From: Bacillota bacterium
Lineage (GTDB): Bacteria; Bacillota; Clostridia; Christensenellales; Aristaeellaceae
Assembly: GCA_023398575.1 (NCBI GenBank)
Contig: JAEWSC010000071.1
Span: 1-49,077, forward strand
Reading direction: 5' to 3'
Length of the DNA stretch: 49,077 nucleotides
Positions 26,476 through 33,369 of this stretch are shown here, piece after piece; positions within the stretch are counted from its first letter, which is position 1; each line of letters opens with the position of its first letter. The position numbers were made by a program, and so were the translations under genes. The notes under the pieces are model-generated. The model did no database searches, had not been told where the DNA came from, and saw only the letters and a program-made list of their open reading frames with translations.

Positions 26476-27491
26476 CGTCTGCCCGCTTGAAACGAGCATC
26501 CCGGGGACCAGGACGGCACGACAAAGGTGCCGCTTGGATATCCTATTCTGATATGATGGCCGCCCTTCTACTTTTATTTGTATTGGTTCTTTCCTATAGT
26601 ATATATCAATACTTTGTCATGTTACAAACCAGCGAAGCTGAGATCAATGATAAGATACAGCAACTGTCTACCCAGCAGATTACTCTGGATGAACAGACGG
26701 CTAGGCTTCTTTTGCAGCAACAGACACTAAAGGAGCAGGAGGATGCATTGTTGTCGGCAGAGGCATCCTTATCCAACCAGCAATTAACCCTGGAAGAGCA
26801 GCAAAGGCTGCTGGCCGCTGCCCAAGCGCTGCTGGATGAGAACAAAAAGGAACTGGAAAATGCAAAGCTGCAACTGGGGGATCAGCAAAACCGTTTGAAT
26901 GCGGCTACAGAACTGCTGAACAGCCAAAAAGAAGCGATGGCAGCACAACAGGTCAAAATTGATGACTTAATAGGCGTTCGCACTCAGATTATTCAAGACT
27001 TGAGCGCTACACTGAACAGTGCAAATCTGCGTGCCACAGTAGATAGGAACACCGGTGATATTGTTTTGGATAGTGCAGTTTTTTTTGACACCGGAAAATT
27101 TACAATCAAGGATACTGGTAAGACCTTGTTGAACCAGTTTATCCCCTTATACTTGAGCGTCCTTCTTCGTCCGGAAAATAATGACTACCTGGGTGAAATT
27201 GTGATCGAGGGCCATACAGATACGCAGGGAGATTACCTAATGAACCTCGAGCTTTCTCAGCAGCGAGCCCTTGCTGTAGCTAAGTACTGTTTGGAGATGA
27301 GCGGCCTCTCCAGCGAGCAACGAGAATATCTACGCAAGATTCTCACAGCAAAAGGGAAAAGCTACTCAGATCCTGTCTATAATACAGACGGCAGCATCAA
27401 TATGGATCAATCACGCCGCGTGGAGTTTCAGTTCCGCTTAAAGGATGCCGAGATGATCGACGAAATGAGCCGCATCCTCTCCGGTCAATAG
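26472..27491 (+). CDS. MotB/ZorB-like OmpA-family stator protein with inserted coiled coil
   Basis: A 339-residue partner of the channel. A short basic N-terminus leads into one transmembrane helix starting WISYSDMMAALLLLFVLVL; Asp27 is in the position of the proton-carrying Asp of MotB. Residues 53-175 form an uninterrupted Gln/Leu/Glu-rich coiled coil. Residues about 185-335 form an OmpA/MotB peptidoglycan-binding domain (FFDTGKFTI, EGHTDTQGDYLMNLELSQQR). The protein should anchor the motor in the wall. The length of the coiled coil between membrane and wall domain is unusual. Confidence 0.82.
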   Translation: MTSARLKRASRGPGRHDKGAAWISYSDMMAALLLLFVLVLSYSIYQYFVMLQTSEAEINDKIQQLSTQQITLDEQTARLLLQQQTLKEQEDALLSAEASLSNQQLTLEEQQRLLAAAQALLDENKKELENAKLQLGDQQNRLNAATELLNSQKEAMAAQQVKIDDLIGVRTQIIQDLSATLNSANLRATVDRNTGDIVLDSAVFFDTGKFTIKDTGKTLLNQFIPLYLSVLLRPENNDYLGEIVIEGHTDTQGDYLMNLELSQQRALAVAKYCLEMSGLSSEQREYLRKILTAKGKSYSDPVYNTDGSINMDQSRRVEFQFRLKDAEMIDEMSRILSGQ

Positions 27492-27546
27492 GCATACATT
27501 GCCAGTGTTATCCACAGCCACGCTTATGCAAGAAAGGGTTTTTTCC

Positions 27547-28032
27547 GTGAAATATGTTGCATGGTTTTTGATCATACTATTGATTCTTGCGTTGGCAGGT
27601 GTAGGTTACCTGTACGCTTCTGCGCACGTAATTGTGGAGGCTTTGGGCGCACAAGCGTTTGAGGCACAAAGCCAACAGACAACTTTTGATGATTTGAAAC
27701 GCAGGCTGGATGGCGGGACGGTACTTGGTACTGTTTTCAAAAGTAATTCCCTTGGAGAGGCGTCAGAATATGCCTTCATTACCTACACGGTACGACTGCG
27801 CAACGAAAGCCTGCTTTCGGCTGATATGGTGGAAGTGCAGGTCGTTCCCACGGATGCCGATGTTCTACAAATGGGTGGAAATGGGATAAAATCATTGTCT
27901 CCTAAAAGTCGTGGTGACATTGCAGCAACGATTTTAACCAAGAGAAACAATGATCCTATGCGGGAGATCATAGTTACATACTATATCTGGGGACAGTCGT
28001 TCAGCATAAAGGAGACATATAAAAGCAAGTAA
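27547..28032 (+). CDS. Small membrane-anchored protein of the motor operon, unknown
   Basis: A protein of about 161 residues with one N-terminal transmembrane helix (VAWFLIILLILALAGVGYLY) and an extracytoplasmic beta-rich domain (EYAFITYTVRLRNESLLSADMV and similar). I chose GTG 27547 because GAAAGGG lies eight bases upstream; ATG 27526 is in frame but lacks a site. It resembles no family I recognise. Its 55-base distance to the MotB-like gene and the terminator behind it make it the third member of the operon. Confidence 0.6.
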   Translation: MKYVAWFLIILLILALAGVGYLYASAHVIVEALGAQAFEAQSQQTTFDDLKRRLDGGTVLGTVFKSNSLGEASEYAFITYTVRLRNESLLSADMVEVQVVPTDADVLQMGGNGIKSLSPKSRGDIAATILTKRNNDPMREIIVTYYIWGQSFSIKETYKSK

Positions 28033-28107
28033 AAGCGATTATAGTCAAAGTGGTGCAAATACTTTATTGATGTCACGCTTATGTAAAGAAAAATGTTAGC
28101 CATGTCT

Positions 28108-28142
28108 CAAAAGCCACAGATTTTAACTGTGGCTTTTGCTTG
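28108..28142 (+). terminator. Terminator of the motor operon
   Basis: Perfect 12-base arms CAAAAGCCACAG / CTGTGGCTTTTG around ATTTTAA; the 3' arm supplies the T run. Confidence 0.85.
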
Positions 28143-28225
28143 CATATAAGTAAATATTATGACAACGTGACTTTGGGTTGGAACGCAATAGGAATGTTGT
28201 AGCTGTTTTTCTTTATGTCGGCCGC

Positions 28226-28252
28226 ACCAACCCCCTCGACTTACATACCATG
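28226..28252 (+). promoter_or_regulatory. Weak candidate sporulation (sigma-K-like) promoter of the split gene
   Basis: AC (28226-28227), a 16-base spacer and CATACCATG (28244-28252) approach the B. subtilis sigma-K consensus AC-16/17-CATANNNTA, with the last base different. It lies about 50 bases before the ATG at 28305. A small hairpin (GGCTCC/GGAGCC, 28263-28283) lies between. The match is short and could be chance. Confidence 0.2.
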
Positions 28253-28304
28253 AGGAGTGTAAGGCTCCCGCAAACCAGGAGCCAACATATAAGGAGGCAT
28301 GCCT

Positions 28305-28343
28305 ATGTCATTCTACTCCTACAAAAAAGAGGGGGTAGGTTGA
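28305..28343 (+). pseudogene. 5' fragment of the split cysteine-rich gene
   Basis: An ATG with an excellent site (AAGGAGG at 28291-28297, spacing seven) starts a frame of only 12 codons, MSFYSYKKEGVG. The first six codons and two bases of the seventh belong to the host gene; after base 28324 the sequence is element DNA, which adds five foreign codons and a stop. The matching 3' part (257 codons) starts at 47789 with the third base of codon 7. Rejoined, the product is MSFYSYKNANPSCCPG and onward, 264 residues. The region 28143-28304 holds only this leader and a candidate promoter; a longer overlapping frame at 28178-28477 looks spurious. Confidence 0.75.
28311..28324 (+). repeat. Left attachment core (attL)
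   Basis: TTCTACTCCTACAA, identical to bases 47775-47788. Left of it is the host gene's ATG and leader; right of it is element DNA. Allowing one mismatch the match extends three further bases on the right. Confidence 0.75.
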
Positions 28344-28425
28344 CATCGTTACTAACATCGAGGAATCGTTGTAAATCAAGGCTTTTTCTAAAAGCTAGAT
28401 GGAGTAAGATTTGTTTTGATTTTGG

Positions 28426-28447
28426 TTTTACTACCGACTTACTACTG
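28426..28447 (+). repeat. Left arm-type repeats
   Basis: TTACTAC occurs at 28428-28434 and 28439-28445, eleven bases apart, about 100 bases inside the left core. The 22-base block matches bases 47683-47704 at 20 positions in the same orientation. Probable integrase arm-binding sites. Confidence 0.6.
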
Positions 28448-28481
28448 GGTTATATCGAAAATCCCAAACGTCTGTGAATAT

Positions 28482-28509
28482 AAAAAAGCCCCGGCATCGC
28501 TACCGGGGG
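28482..28509 (-). terminator. Terminator of the minus-strand gene at 28573
   Basis: GCCCCGG / CCGGGGG stem; on the minus strand TTTTTTA follows. Confidence 0.8.
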
Positions 28510-28572
28510 AAAAGGAGTGTATTCATAGGTGGTAAGTATGTGCTGATAGCATAAGTGCGGGCATTATCAATC

Positions 28573-28992
28573 CTATTCAATCACACTAACGTCAATGGAC
28601 TTCATATCCCCTCTGAACTCTGGATAGTGGAATATAAATCCTCCGTCGATCGCCTTTTGCATCATACCCTCATAATCTACTATTTGCGGGTTATCAACGC
28701 GGGTTGAAAATTTGACTGGAGTTTTGCATGTCACAAAGCACAAGTCACCTGTGCCGGAATCTGATTTAAAGCCGGGACGAGACATCGGCCATATAGATTT
28801 TTTGCTGGATTCCACCCAATCCGGCAAGAGCACAGTTACTTTTCGTTTCATATGATTGGCGTCACTTACGATACCATAACGCCCTATAATATCAATCTGA
28901 ACATCCATGATATAGTTTTTTCCGATGAGGGTGCGCCTGTTATCTCGCACGTCGTAATCAATGATCCCCACGTTGATGGTTACAGGCTTCAT
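28573..28992 (-). CDS. Hypothetical protein
   Basis: A 139-residue protein (143 if the GTG at 29004 is used). It begins MKPVTINVGIIDYDVRDNRR and has alternating hydrophobic strands, suggesting a beta-rich soluble protein. There is no signal peptide or transmembrane helix, and I recognise no family. It lies next to the left end of the element with its own terminator, in the position where prophages often carry a lysogenic-conversion gene. The upstream gap 29005-29274 contains no gene I can support. Confidence 0.5.
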   Translation of the reverse strand: MKPVTINVGIIDYDVRDNRRTLIGKNYIMDVQIDIIGRYGIVSDANHMKRKVTVLLPDWVESSKKSIWPMSRPGFKSDSGTGDLCFVTCKTPVKFSTRVDNPQIVDYEGMMQKAIDGGFIFHYPEFRGDMKSIDVSVIE

Positions 28993-29274
28993 GTTGTTAC
29001 CCACTTTCTTCGTCCATTGCCAATTCCATCATAACATAGTCTATCAGATATTACTACCTACGGCCCGTAATTACATGGATGAATCCGAATATTGGAAAAG
29101 TCACCCCCTGCTGCCGTATGATAATGGTAACGGGACGGTTGACAGTAGGAAAGGGCTGGACAAAATAGCACGCTTTACTTGTAATGGGATAGCATGCTAC
29201 AATCAAACAGACGGATAAACATGAATACTCTCACTATTTAGCGCGCACAGACTATTTAAAGGAGATCAAATAAC

Positions 29275-29805
29275 ATGGTTTTGGAAACAAAAAGGTTGAC
29301 TCTGAGAGAAATGAATCAAGCTGACTTTTCATCCCTTTGCAAGATTATGCAGGATGAAGAAGTAATGTATGCGTATGAAGGTGCGTTTAGCGATGAGGAG
29401 GTTCAAAACTGGCTTGATAAACAGCTTGCAAATTATAGAAAGTATGGTTTTGGTCTATGGTCAGTTGTCTTGAAAGAGACGGGTCAGATGATTGGACAAT
29501 GTGGATTGACTATGCAGAATTACAAAGAGGGCCAAATATTGGAGATAGGTTATCTTTTTCATAAGGAATTCTGGCATCAGGGATTCGCAAGTGAAGCGGC
29601 TATTGCCTGTAAAGAATATGCTTTCGATAAATTGTCTGCGGACGCAGTGTATTCAATTATTCGTGATACCAATGTTTCATCACAAAACGTGGCAAAACGA
29701 AATGGCATGACTTGTGTCGATACATTTATAAAGCATTATCGAGGTGTGGACATGCCTCATTCTCTTTTCTCAATTAGGCACAGGAATAACACGAAAGATA
29801 GATAA
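29275..29805 (+). CDS. GNAT N-acetyltransferase, RimJ/RimL-like
   Basis: A 176-residue acetyltransferase: LETKRLTLREM start strand, acetyl-CoA loop FWHQGFASEAAIACKEYAF and the C-terminal NVSSQNVAKRNGM motif. AAAGGAG precedes the ATG. It is AT-richer than the host acetyltransferases at 710 and 1489 and so fits the element. Substrate unknown. It is followed closely by a peptidase-S51-like gene, and the two may form an accessory operon of the element. Confidence 0.82.
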   Translation: MVLETKRLTLREMNQADFSSLCKIMQDEEVMYAYEGAFSDEEVQNWLDKQLANYRKYGFGLWSVVLKETGQMIGQCGLTMQNYKEGQILEIGYLFHKEFWHQGFASEAAIACKEYAFDKLSADAVYSIIRDTNVSSQNVAKRNGMTCVDTFIKHYRGVDMPHSLFSIRHRNNTKDR

Positions 29806-29834
29806 ACAGGAATTTGAAAGGTTGTGTATTTATA

Positions 29835-30449
29835 GTGAAAAAAATGTTTCTTGCTTCATCGTTCAAGGATGTGAAGGATTTATTTTCGAATTTTGTAGGA
29901 GATGTTAAAGGGAAAACGGTAACGTTTATTCCCACGGCAAGCGTTGTTGAAAAGGTGAACTTCTTTGTGAAATCCGGTAGGACAGCATTAGAGAAAATGG
30001 GGATGATTGTTGATGAGCTTGAAATATCAACAGCTTCAAGTGATGAGATTATAAACAAACTGACACAAAACGATTTTGTAAATATTACCGGCGGAAACAC
30101 CTTTTTCTTGCTTCAAGAATTAGGAAAAAGCGGCGCAGATAAGATTATTATAGAGCAGGTTGAGCATGGCAAAGTTTATATAGGGGAATCTGCTGGAGCA
30201 ATGGTTGTTTCTCCTGATGTCGAATTTGCACAAGTGATGGATAGTGTAAAAAAGGCCCCTGAATTAGTCGATTTTCATGGACTTGGGATTGTTGAGTTCT
30301 ATCCCGTTCCACATCATACAAATGCTCCCTTCAAAAAGGCTGTTGAAAAAATCATAGATACCTATGGCCTAAAAATTCTGCTAAAGCCTATAAGCAACAA
30401 TCAAGCAATTCTTTTTGAAAACAATGAAGTAAAAGTTGAGAGTGTATAG
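29835..30449 (+). CDS. Peptidase E-like (S51) / type 1 glutamine amidotransferase-like protein
   Basis: A protein of about 204 residues related to dipeptidase E. The KKMFLASSFKDV N-terminus, NITGGNTFFLLQEL loop and nucleophile elbow GESAGAMVV (serine) are family signatures; PVPHHTNAPF carries a histidine in the expected region. Members cleave Asp-X dipeptides or cyanophycin-derived peptides; the specificity is not visible. The start is uncertain: GTG 29835 gives the typical N-terminus, ATG 29844 and TTG 29814 are alternatives. Confidence 0.75.
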   Translation: MKKMFLASSFKDVKDLFSNFVGDVKGKTVTFIPTASVVEKVNFFVKSGRTALEKMGMIVDELEISTASSDEIINKLTQNDFVNITGGNTFFLLQELGKSGADKIIIEQVEHGKVYIGESAGAMVVSPDVEFAQVMDSVKKAPELVDFHGLGIVEFYPVPHHTNAPFKKAVEKIIDTYGLKILLKPISNNQAILFENNEVKVESV

Positions 30450-30524
30450 AAGAGCAAATCTCAATTTGTCGAGTAGTTTTATGCAGTCATCTTATTTTTG
30501 GAATGAAGGATGCCAAAAGCAAAA

Positions 30525-30558
30525 GGCCCCGTTGCCGCTCATAAACGGCATCGGGGCC
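30525..30558. terminator. Terminator between S51 gene and holin
   Basis: GGCCCCGTTGCCG pairs with CGGCATCGGGGCC. The plus side is followed by AGGATTTTT and the minus side by TTTTGCTTTT, so it can serve both convergent units. Confidence 0.8.
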
Positions 30559-30624
30559 AGGATTTTTGGTTTGGCTAAGTACATATTTTGATGTACAGCC
30601 ATATCTCGCAGATGCATCAATGGT

Positions 30625-30825
30625 TTAGAAGTTTTCCTTGTCAGTCGGGTTGTTCAGCACCCCAAATGCCACCATCAGCGAAAGAACTAGATCCACCACC
30701 GTTTGCGCCCAGGATTGTGTAATGTTTAGGGCATCATACAGCCCTAGCTGCCCCAACAAGATCAACAGAGTGGCGGCCAGACCTGCCCAGGTGACTTTGG
30801 ACTTCCAACGATTCTGTTCAAACAT
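30625..30825 (-). CDS. Phage holin, phi-LC3-like
   Basis: A 66-residue protein with NRWKSKVTWAGLAATLLILL, a second hydrophobic helix and a short charged end (NNPTDKENF); this is the Phage_holin_1 pattern. It makes the membrane lesion that releases endolysin. ATG 30825 follows AAAGGTGG. It is last in the lysis cassette, transcribed on the minus strand. Confidence 0.85.
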   Translation of the reverse strand: MFEQNRWKSKVTWAGLAATLLILLGQLGLYDALNITQSWAQTVVDLVLSLMVAFGVLNNPTDKENF

Positions 30826-30879
30826 GATGATTCCACCTTTCAATTTATCCTATGTTATTGATATTCCACCCGCTTGGCA

Positions 30880-31212
30880 TCAGTCAGGCGGGTGGATTTT
30901 GAGATGCTCGTCCAAGCGCTTGTGAAAAGACTTTGCGCTTTCCTCTACACGGGTAATGCGTTCAGACATTTGCCCCATGCTTTCACGCATACGTTGCTGA
31001 TCCAGGCGTATATCATCTACGCCCCGCATGATGTACTTAACATCCATCTTCAAGCCGGTATCCTCTCCGGCTTCCGTTTTTGCTTCCAGTGTTGCGGCTT
31101 TGGCATCCAGGGCAGCATTTCGCTTCCTGGAATTGATGGTTGTGATGATGGATATCATCAGTGCAATTGCAGTGAAAATGATACCTAATGTTTTGTCGTC
31201 AATCGTGGGCAT
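30880..31212 (-). CDS. XhlA-like phage membrane protein (lysis accessory)
   Basis: A 110-residue protein with an N-terminal transmembrane helix (LGIIFTAIALMISIITTI) and an amphipathic coiled coil (MRGVDDIRLDQQRMRESMGQ and beyond). This is the plan of phage haemolysin/XhlA-type proteins found beside holins. I chose ATG 31212 because AAAGGA lies upstream; the longer frame has no site. The function is inferred from context. Confidence 0.6.
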   Translation of the reverse strand: MPTIDDKTLGIIFTAIALMISIITTINSRKRNAALDAKAATLEAKTEAGEDTGLKMDVKYIMRGVDDIRLDQQRMRESMGQMSERITRVEESAKSFHKRLDEHLKIHPPD

Positions 31213-31283
31213 AGTGGTACATCCTTTGCTAAAAAATATGGCCCGTTCCGGCCAGCAGGGTTCGCGTGGATGGTGTGTCATGG

Positions 31284-32180
31284 TTATGTATCCTCTTTGA
31301 TGATCGCGCCAGGATACTGCGCTTTGACAGCATCGGCTCCCGCCTGCGTCAGGCCGGAGATTGTGGCCATATAGGTCACGGTGGGGGAATTAGGCGGATC
31401 GTCAGGCGTTTCATCACTGGGTTGCTCTTTTGCTTCCGCTGCATCCATCAGCGCGGCCCATGTCTTGGGCCCAATGATACCGTCAACCTTCAAAGCAATA
31501 GCCGCCTGAAATTCCTTCACGGCGGCTTCTGTCTCAGCTCCATATTGCCCATCAATGCCCCATTTGGAAAGGGGATAACCGCACTCCTTTAGCAAGGATT
31601 GTGCAGCCGCCACATACTCGCCCTGACTGCCTTTGCGAAGGATGGGAAGCGAATCTTCCACGGGAGCCTGTGCCGGATCGCTGACGGTGCCTACTTCATC
31701 ATCCAGGCCGGGGAGGCGCTTCCAATGGGTGAAAGCGCAATCCTTGATCTTTCGTTTGACAACGCCATAGGCATGGCCCCGTGCTTCCACCTCGTAACCA
31801 CCGCCGACCGTAACAGCAACATGCTTTGCCTTGCCTGTTTTGGGATCGATGACAAAAAGGAAAATCCCAGCTTCATCCGGCAAGGTGTCGATAGTACCTT
31901 CCTCAATCCAAATGCCCATATTCTTTTGACTGTTCGCCCCGGAAACAAAGGAATATCCGGCCTCCTTTGCTGCCCGCTTGGTAAGCTGGGCGCAATCATA
32001 ACAGACTTTGCCCAACCACAGCTTGCGGCCATAATAGAAGATTTTTTCAGCATATTCGGGGTATTGCTTTGCCTGCGCCTGCAAGCGGGCCTCCGTGCAT
32101 ACCCAACCTGTAGCCCCATAGATGTATCCAAGCCCGACAAGGCTTAAGGCAGACTGCGAAATGGCTTCACGCTTTTTCAT
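31284..32180 (-). CDS. Endolysin: NlpC/P60 peptidase with peptidoglycan-binding domain
   Basis: A 298-residue lysin. The N-terminal NlpC/P60-type cysteine peptidase has GLGYIYGATGWVC early, the likely catalytic region CYDCAQLTKRAA and the histidine strand AKHVAVTVGGG. A PG_binding_1 domain follows (LRKGSQGEYVAAAQSLLKEC to IIGPKTWAALM), then a Pro/Asp-rich linker and a short C-terminal domain (LTQAGADAVKAQYPGA). It would cut peptide bonds in the wall. ATG 32180 follows GAGAGGTGA. Confidence 0.88.
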   Translation of the reverse strand: MKKREAISQSALSLVGLGYIYGATGWVCTEARLQAQAKQYPEYAEKIFYYGRKLWLGKVCYDCAQLTKRAAKEAGYSFVSGANSQKNMGIWIEEGTIDTLPDEAGIFLFVIDPKTGKAKHVAVTVGGGYEVEARGHAYGVVKRKIKDCAFTHWKRLPGLDDEVGTVSDPAQAPVEDSLPILRKGSQGEYVAAAQSLLKECGYPLSKWGIDGQYGAETEAAVKEFQAAIALKVDGIIGPKTWAALMDAAEAKEQPSDETPDDPPNSPTVTYMATISGLTQAGADAVKAQYPGAIIKEDT

Positions 32181-32198
32181 GGTATCACCTCTCAATTG

Positions 32199-32232
32199 AA
32201 AGGGGCTGTATCTGCTTGAGATACAACCCCTT
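32199..32232 (-). terminator. Hairpin upstream of the endolysin gene
   Basis: AAGGGGCTGTATCT and AGATACAACCCCTT form a strong stem between the stop of the 60-residue gene and the endolysin ribosome site. The minus-strand exit TTTCAATTG is poor in T, so it may attenuate rather than fully terminate. Confidence 0.5.
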
Positions 32233-32413
32233 ATTTTGCTTCCTTCGCTTCGGCCGATGGTTGCAAGGCTATTACCTCTCCTGCGGCCACTGTCTGTATC
32301 ATGTCATCAACCTGGATAATCTGCTGACGGGCGACATTGACTGGTGCATTGATTTGCACCATTTGTAGGATGCCTAAGAGCGTTTCCTTTTGCTGTGGGC
32401 TGTCAAAAATCAT
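32231..32413 (-). CDS. Small phage protein, unknown
   Basis: A 60-residue protein with an AAGGAG site before the ATG. It is mostly helical and hydrophilic (MVQINAPVNVARQQIIQVDD) and ends in a charged tail. Such small genes are common between tail fibres and lysis genes. No family recognised. Confidence 0.65.
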   Translation of the reverse strand: MIFDSPQQKETLLGILQMVQINAPVNVARQQIIQVDDMIQTVAAGEVIALQPSAEAKEAK

Positions 32414-32416
32414 AGG

Positions 32417-32806
32417 CTATTCTCCTTTTATAGTGTTGGTTACAGTTAAGGCATCATTTATAGGCAAAACCGCCTTATTGGCGGCAAGCTCCTGTGTGGC
32501 GGCTTCCAGTTCGGCAATACGTTGTCGTAGAGCGGATTCTCGTTCCTCAGCGGTTTCGGTTTGTATAAAGACAGTCTGATGCCTGTGTACAGCACCGTAT
32601 CCTTTGTGAGTGGATGCCACATATTCACCATCAGCGCCGTTATCAATTAGTCTCCAATCGTTTTCCAGCAAAGCGGTAATCTCATCATCCGTTAGCGGCG
32701 TATTGGTGGATACTCGCAATGCCGGTCTTGATTTTCCATCGTAGTGTGCATTTTCGCCGTAAATATCCCTTATAGTTATGGTTTGATTCCCTGCTTTGAT
32801 CTTCAT
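32417..32806 (-). CDS. Phage tail-region protein, unknown
   Basis: A 129-residue protein. The N-terminal part is beta-rich and begins KIKAGNQTITIRDIYGENAH. The C-terminal part is a predicted coiled coil (ERESALRQRIAELEAATQEL). I chose ATG 32806 because AAAGGAG lies nine bases upstream, while the first ATG directly abuts the site. Position suggests a fibre-associated or chaperone-like role, which is inference. Confidence 0.6.
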   Translation of the reverse strand: MKIKAGNQTITIRDIYGENAHYDGKSRPALRVSTNTPLTDDEITALLENDWRLIDNGADGEYVASTHKGYGAVHRHQTVFIQTETAEERESALRQRIAELEAATQELAANKAVLPINDALTVTNTIKGE

Positions 32807-32824
32807 GCGTATCATCTCCTTTTA

Positions 32825-33361
32825 TTATCCTAGCCCACCTTTGACCTGCGTCCAAACACCGCCGCTGCGTACCCAGGGCTGGGCCTCTCTCCGCCAAACA
32901 CCGCCGCTGCGTACCCAGGGTGTTGCATACCGCCATACACCGCCGCTTTTGACGACAATCGGCAAAGGAACCCACTCATAGGTAACAGTCAAATAGCCTG
33001 AGGTATTGGTCCTGATGGTTATCCCGTTACCAGAACCGCCGCTCCTGAAAACGTAAAAAGCGAACTTCGTCCCGGCTGCCGTTAAGTATCGGTCATCAAT
33101 AGATATAAGCGCAACAGTTTCAGTATGGAAAGAGGCATTGTTTGAAAACAAAGCCGTAGTATGTCTGCCTATATAGCCACCGGCAGCAATTTCAAGGTAC
33201 ACCGAAGAAACGTATGTGGCTATGTTGGTAAGGGTTAGGGTGACGCCAGTTACATGCGCAAGCCTATCTGTACCGCCTGATGAATCGGCATAGAAAATGC
33301 CGCCGTTTGGGAAGTCGCCGGGTGTCTGGATGTTTGATAGGTTGATTGTAAGCTGCGGCAT
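32825..33361 (-). CDS. Tail appendage protein with C-terminal GGVW repeats
   Basis: A 178-residue protein. Residues 1-130 are paralogous to the N-terminus of the large tail protein encoded next (shared pattern LTLTNIATYVSSVYLEIA versus LTLNNIRVYSSQCYLDLA). The last 45 residues consist of three copies of a 14-residue unit containing SGGVW (for example PWVRSGGVWRREAQ). At DNA level the unit repeats with a 42-base period. It is probably a small fibre or adhesin tip. Confidence 0.65.
   Translation of the reverse strand: MPQLTINLSNIQTPGDFPNGGIFYADSSGGTDRLAHVTGVTLTLTNIATYVSSVYLEIAAGGYIGRHTTALFSNNASFHTETVALISIDDRYLTAAGTKFAFYVFRSGGSGNGITIRTNTSGYLTVTYEWVPLPIVVKSGGVWRYATPWVRSGGVWRREAQPWVRSGGVWTQVKGGLG
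32852..32946. repeat. 42-base-period tandem repeat in the appendage gene
   Basis: A 27-base block at 32852-32878 recurs without mismatch at 32894-32920, and a degenerate 12-base part recurs near 32935. The repeat is in frame (14 codons), so unit gain or loss would change the length without a frameshift. Confidence 0.8.
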
Positions 33362-33369
33362 ATGTCACC

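Noticed and set aside
24862..28032. Complete Zorya defence system
   Set aside because: No ZorC, ZorD, ZorE or other known Zorya effector gene is adjacent, so only a ZorAB-like core can be claimed.
28178..28477. A 99-codon frame across the left joint
   Set aside because: It crosses the element boundary, has no ribosome site and an unusual composition; the well-supported ATG at 28305 lies in another frame.
29071..29218. A short frame MDESEYWKSHP onward inside the element
   Set aside because: No ribosome site and no promoter; below what I can support.
32852..32946. CRISPR-like repeats
   Set aside because: The repeat is in frame inside a fibre gene with a 42-base period and no unique spacers.
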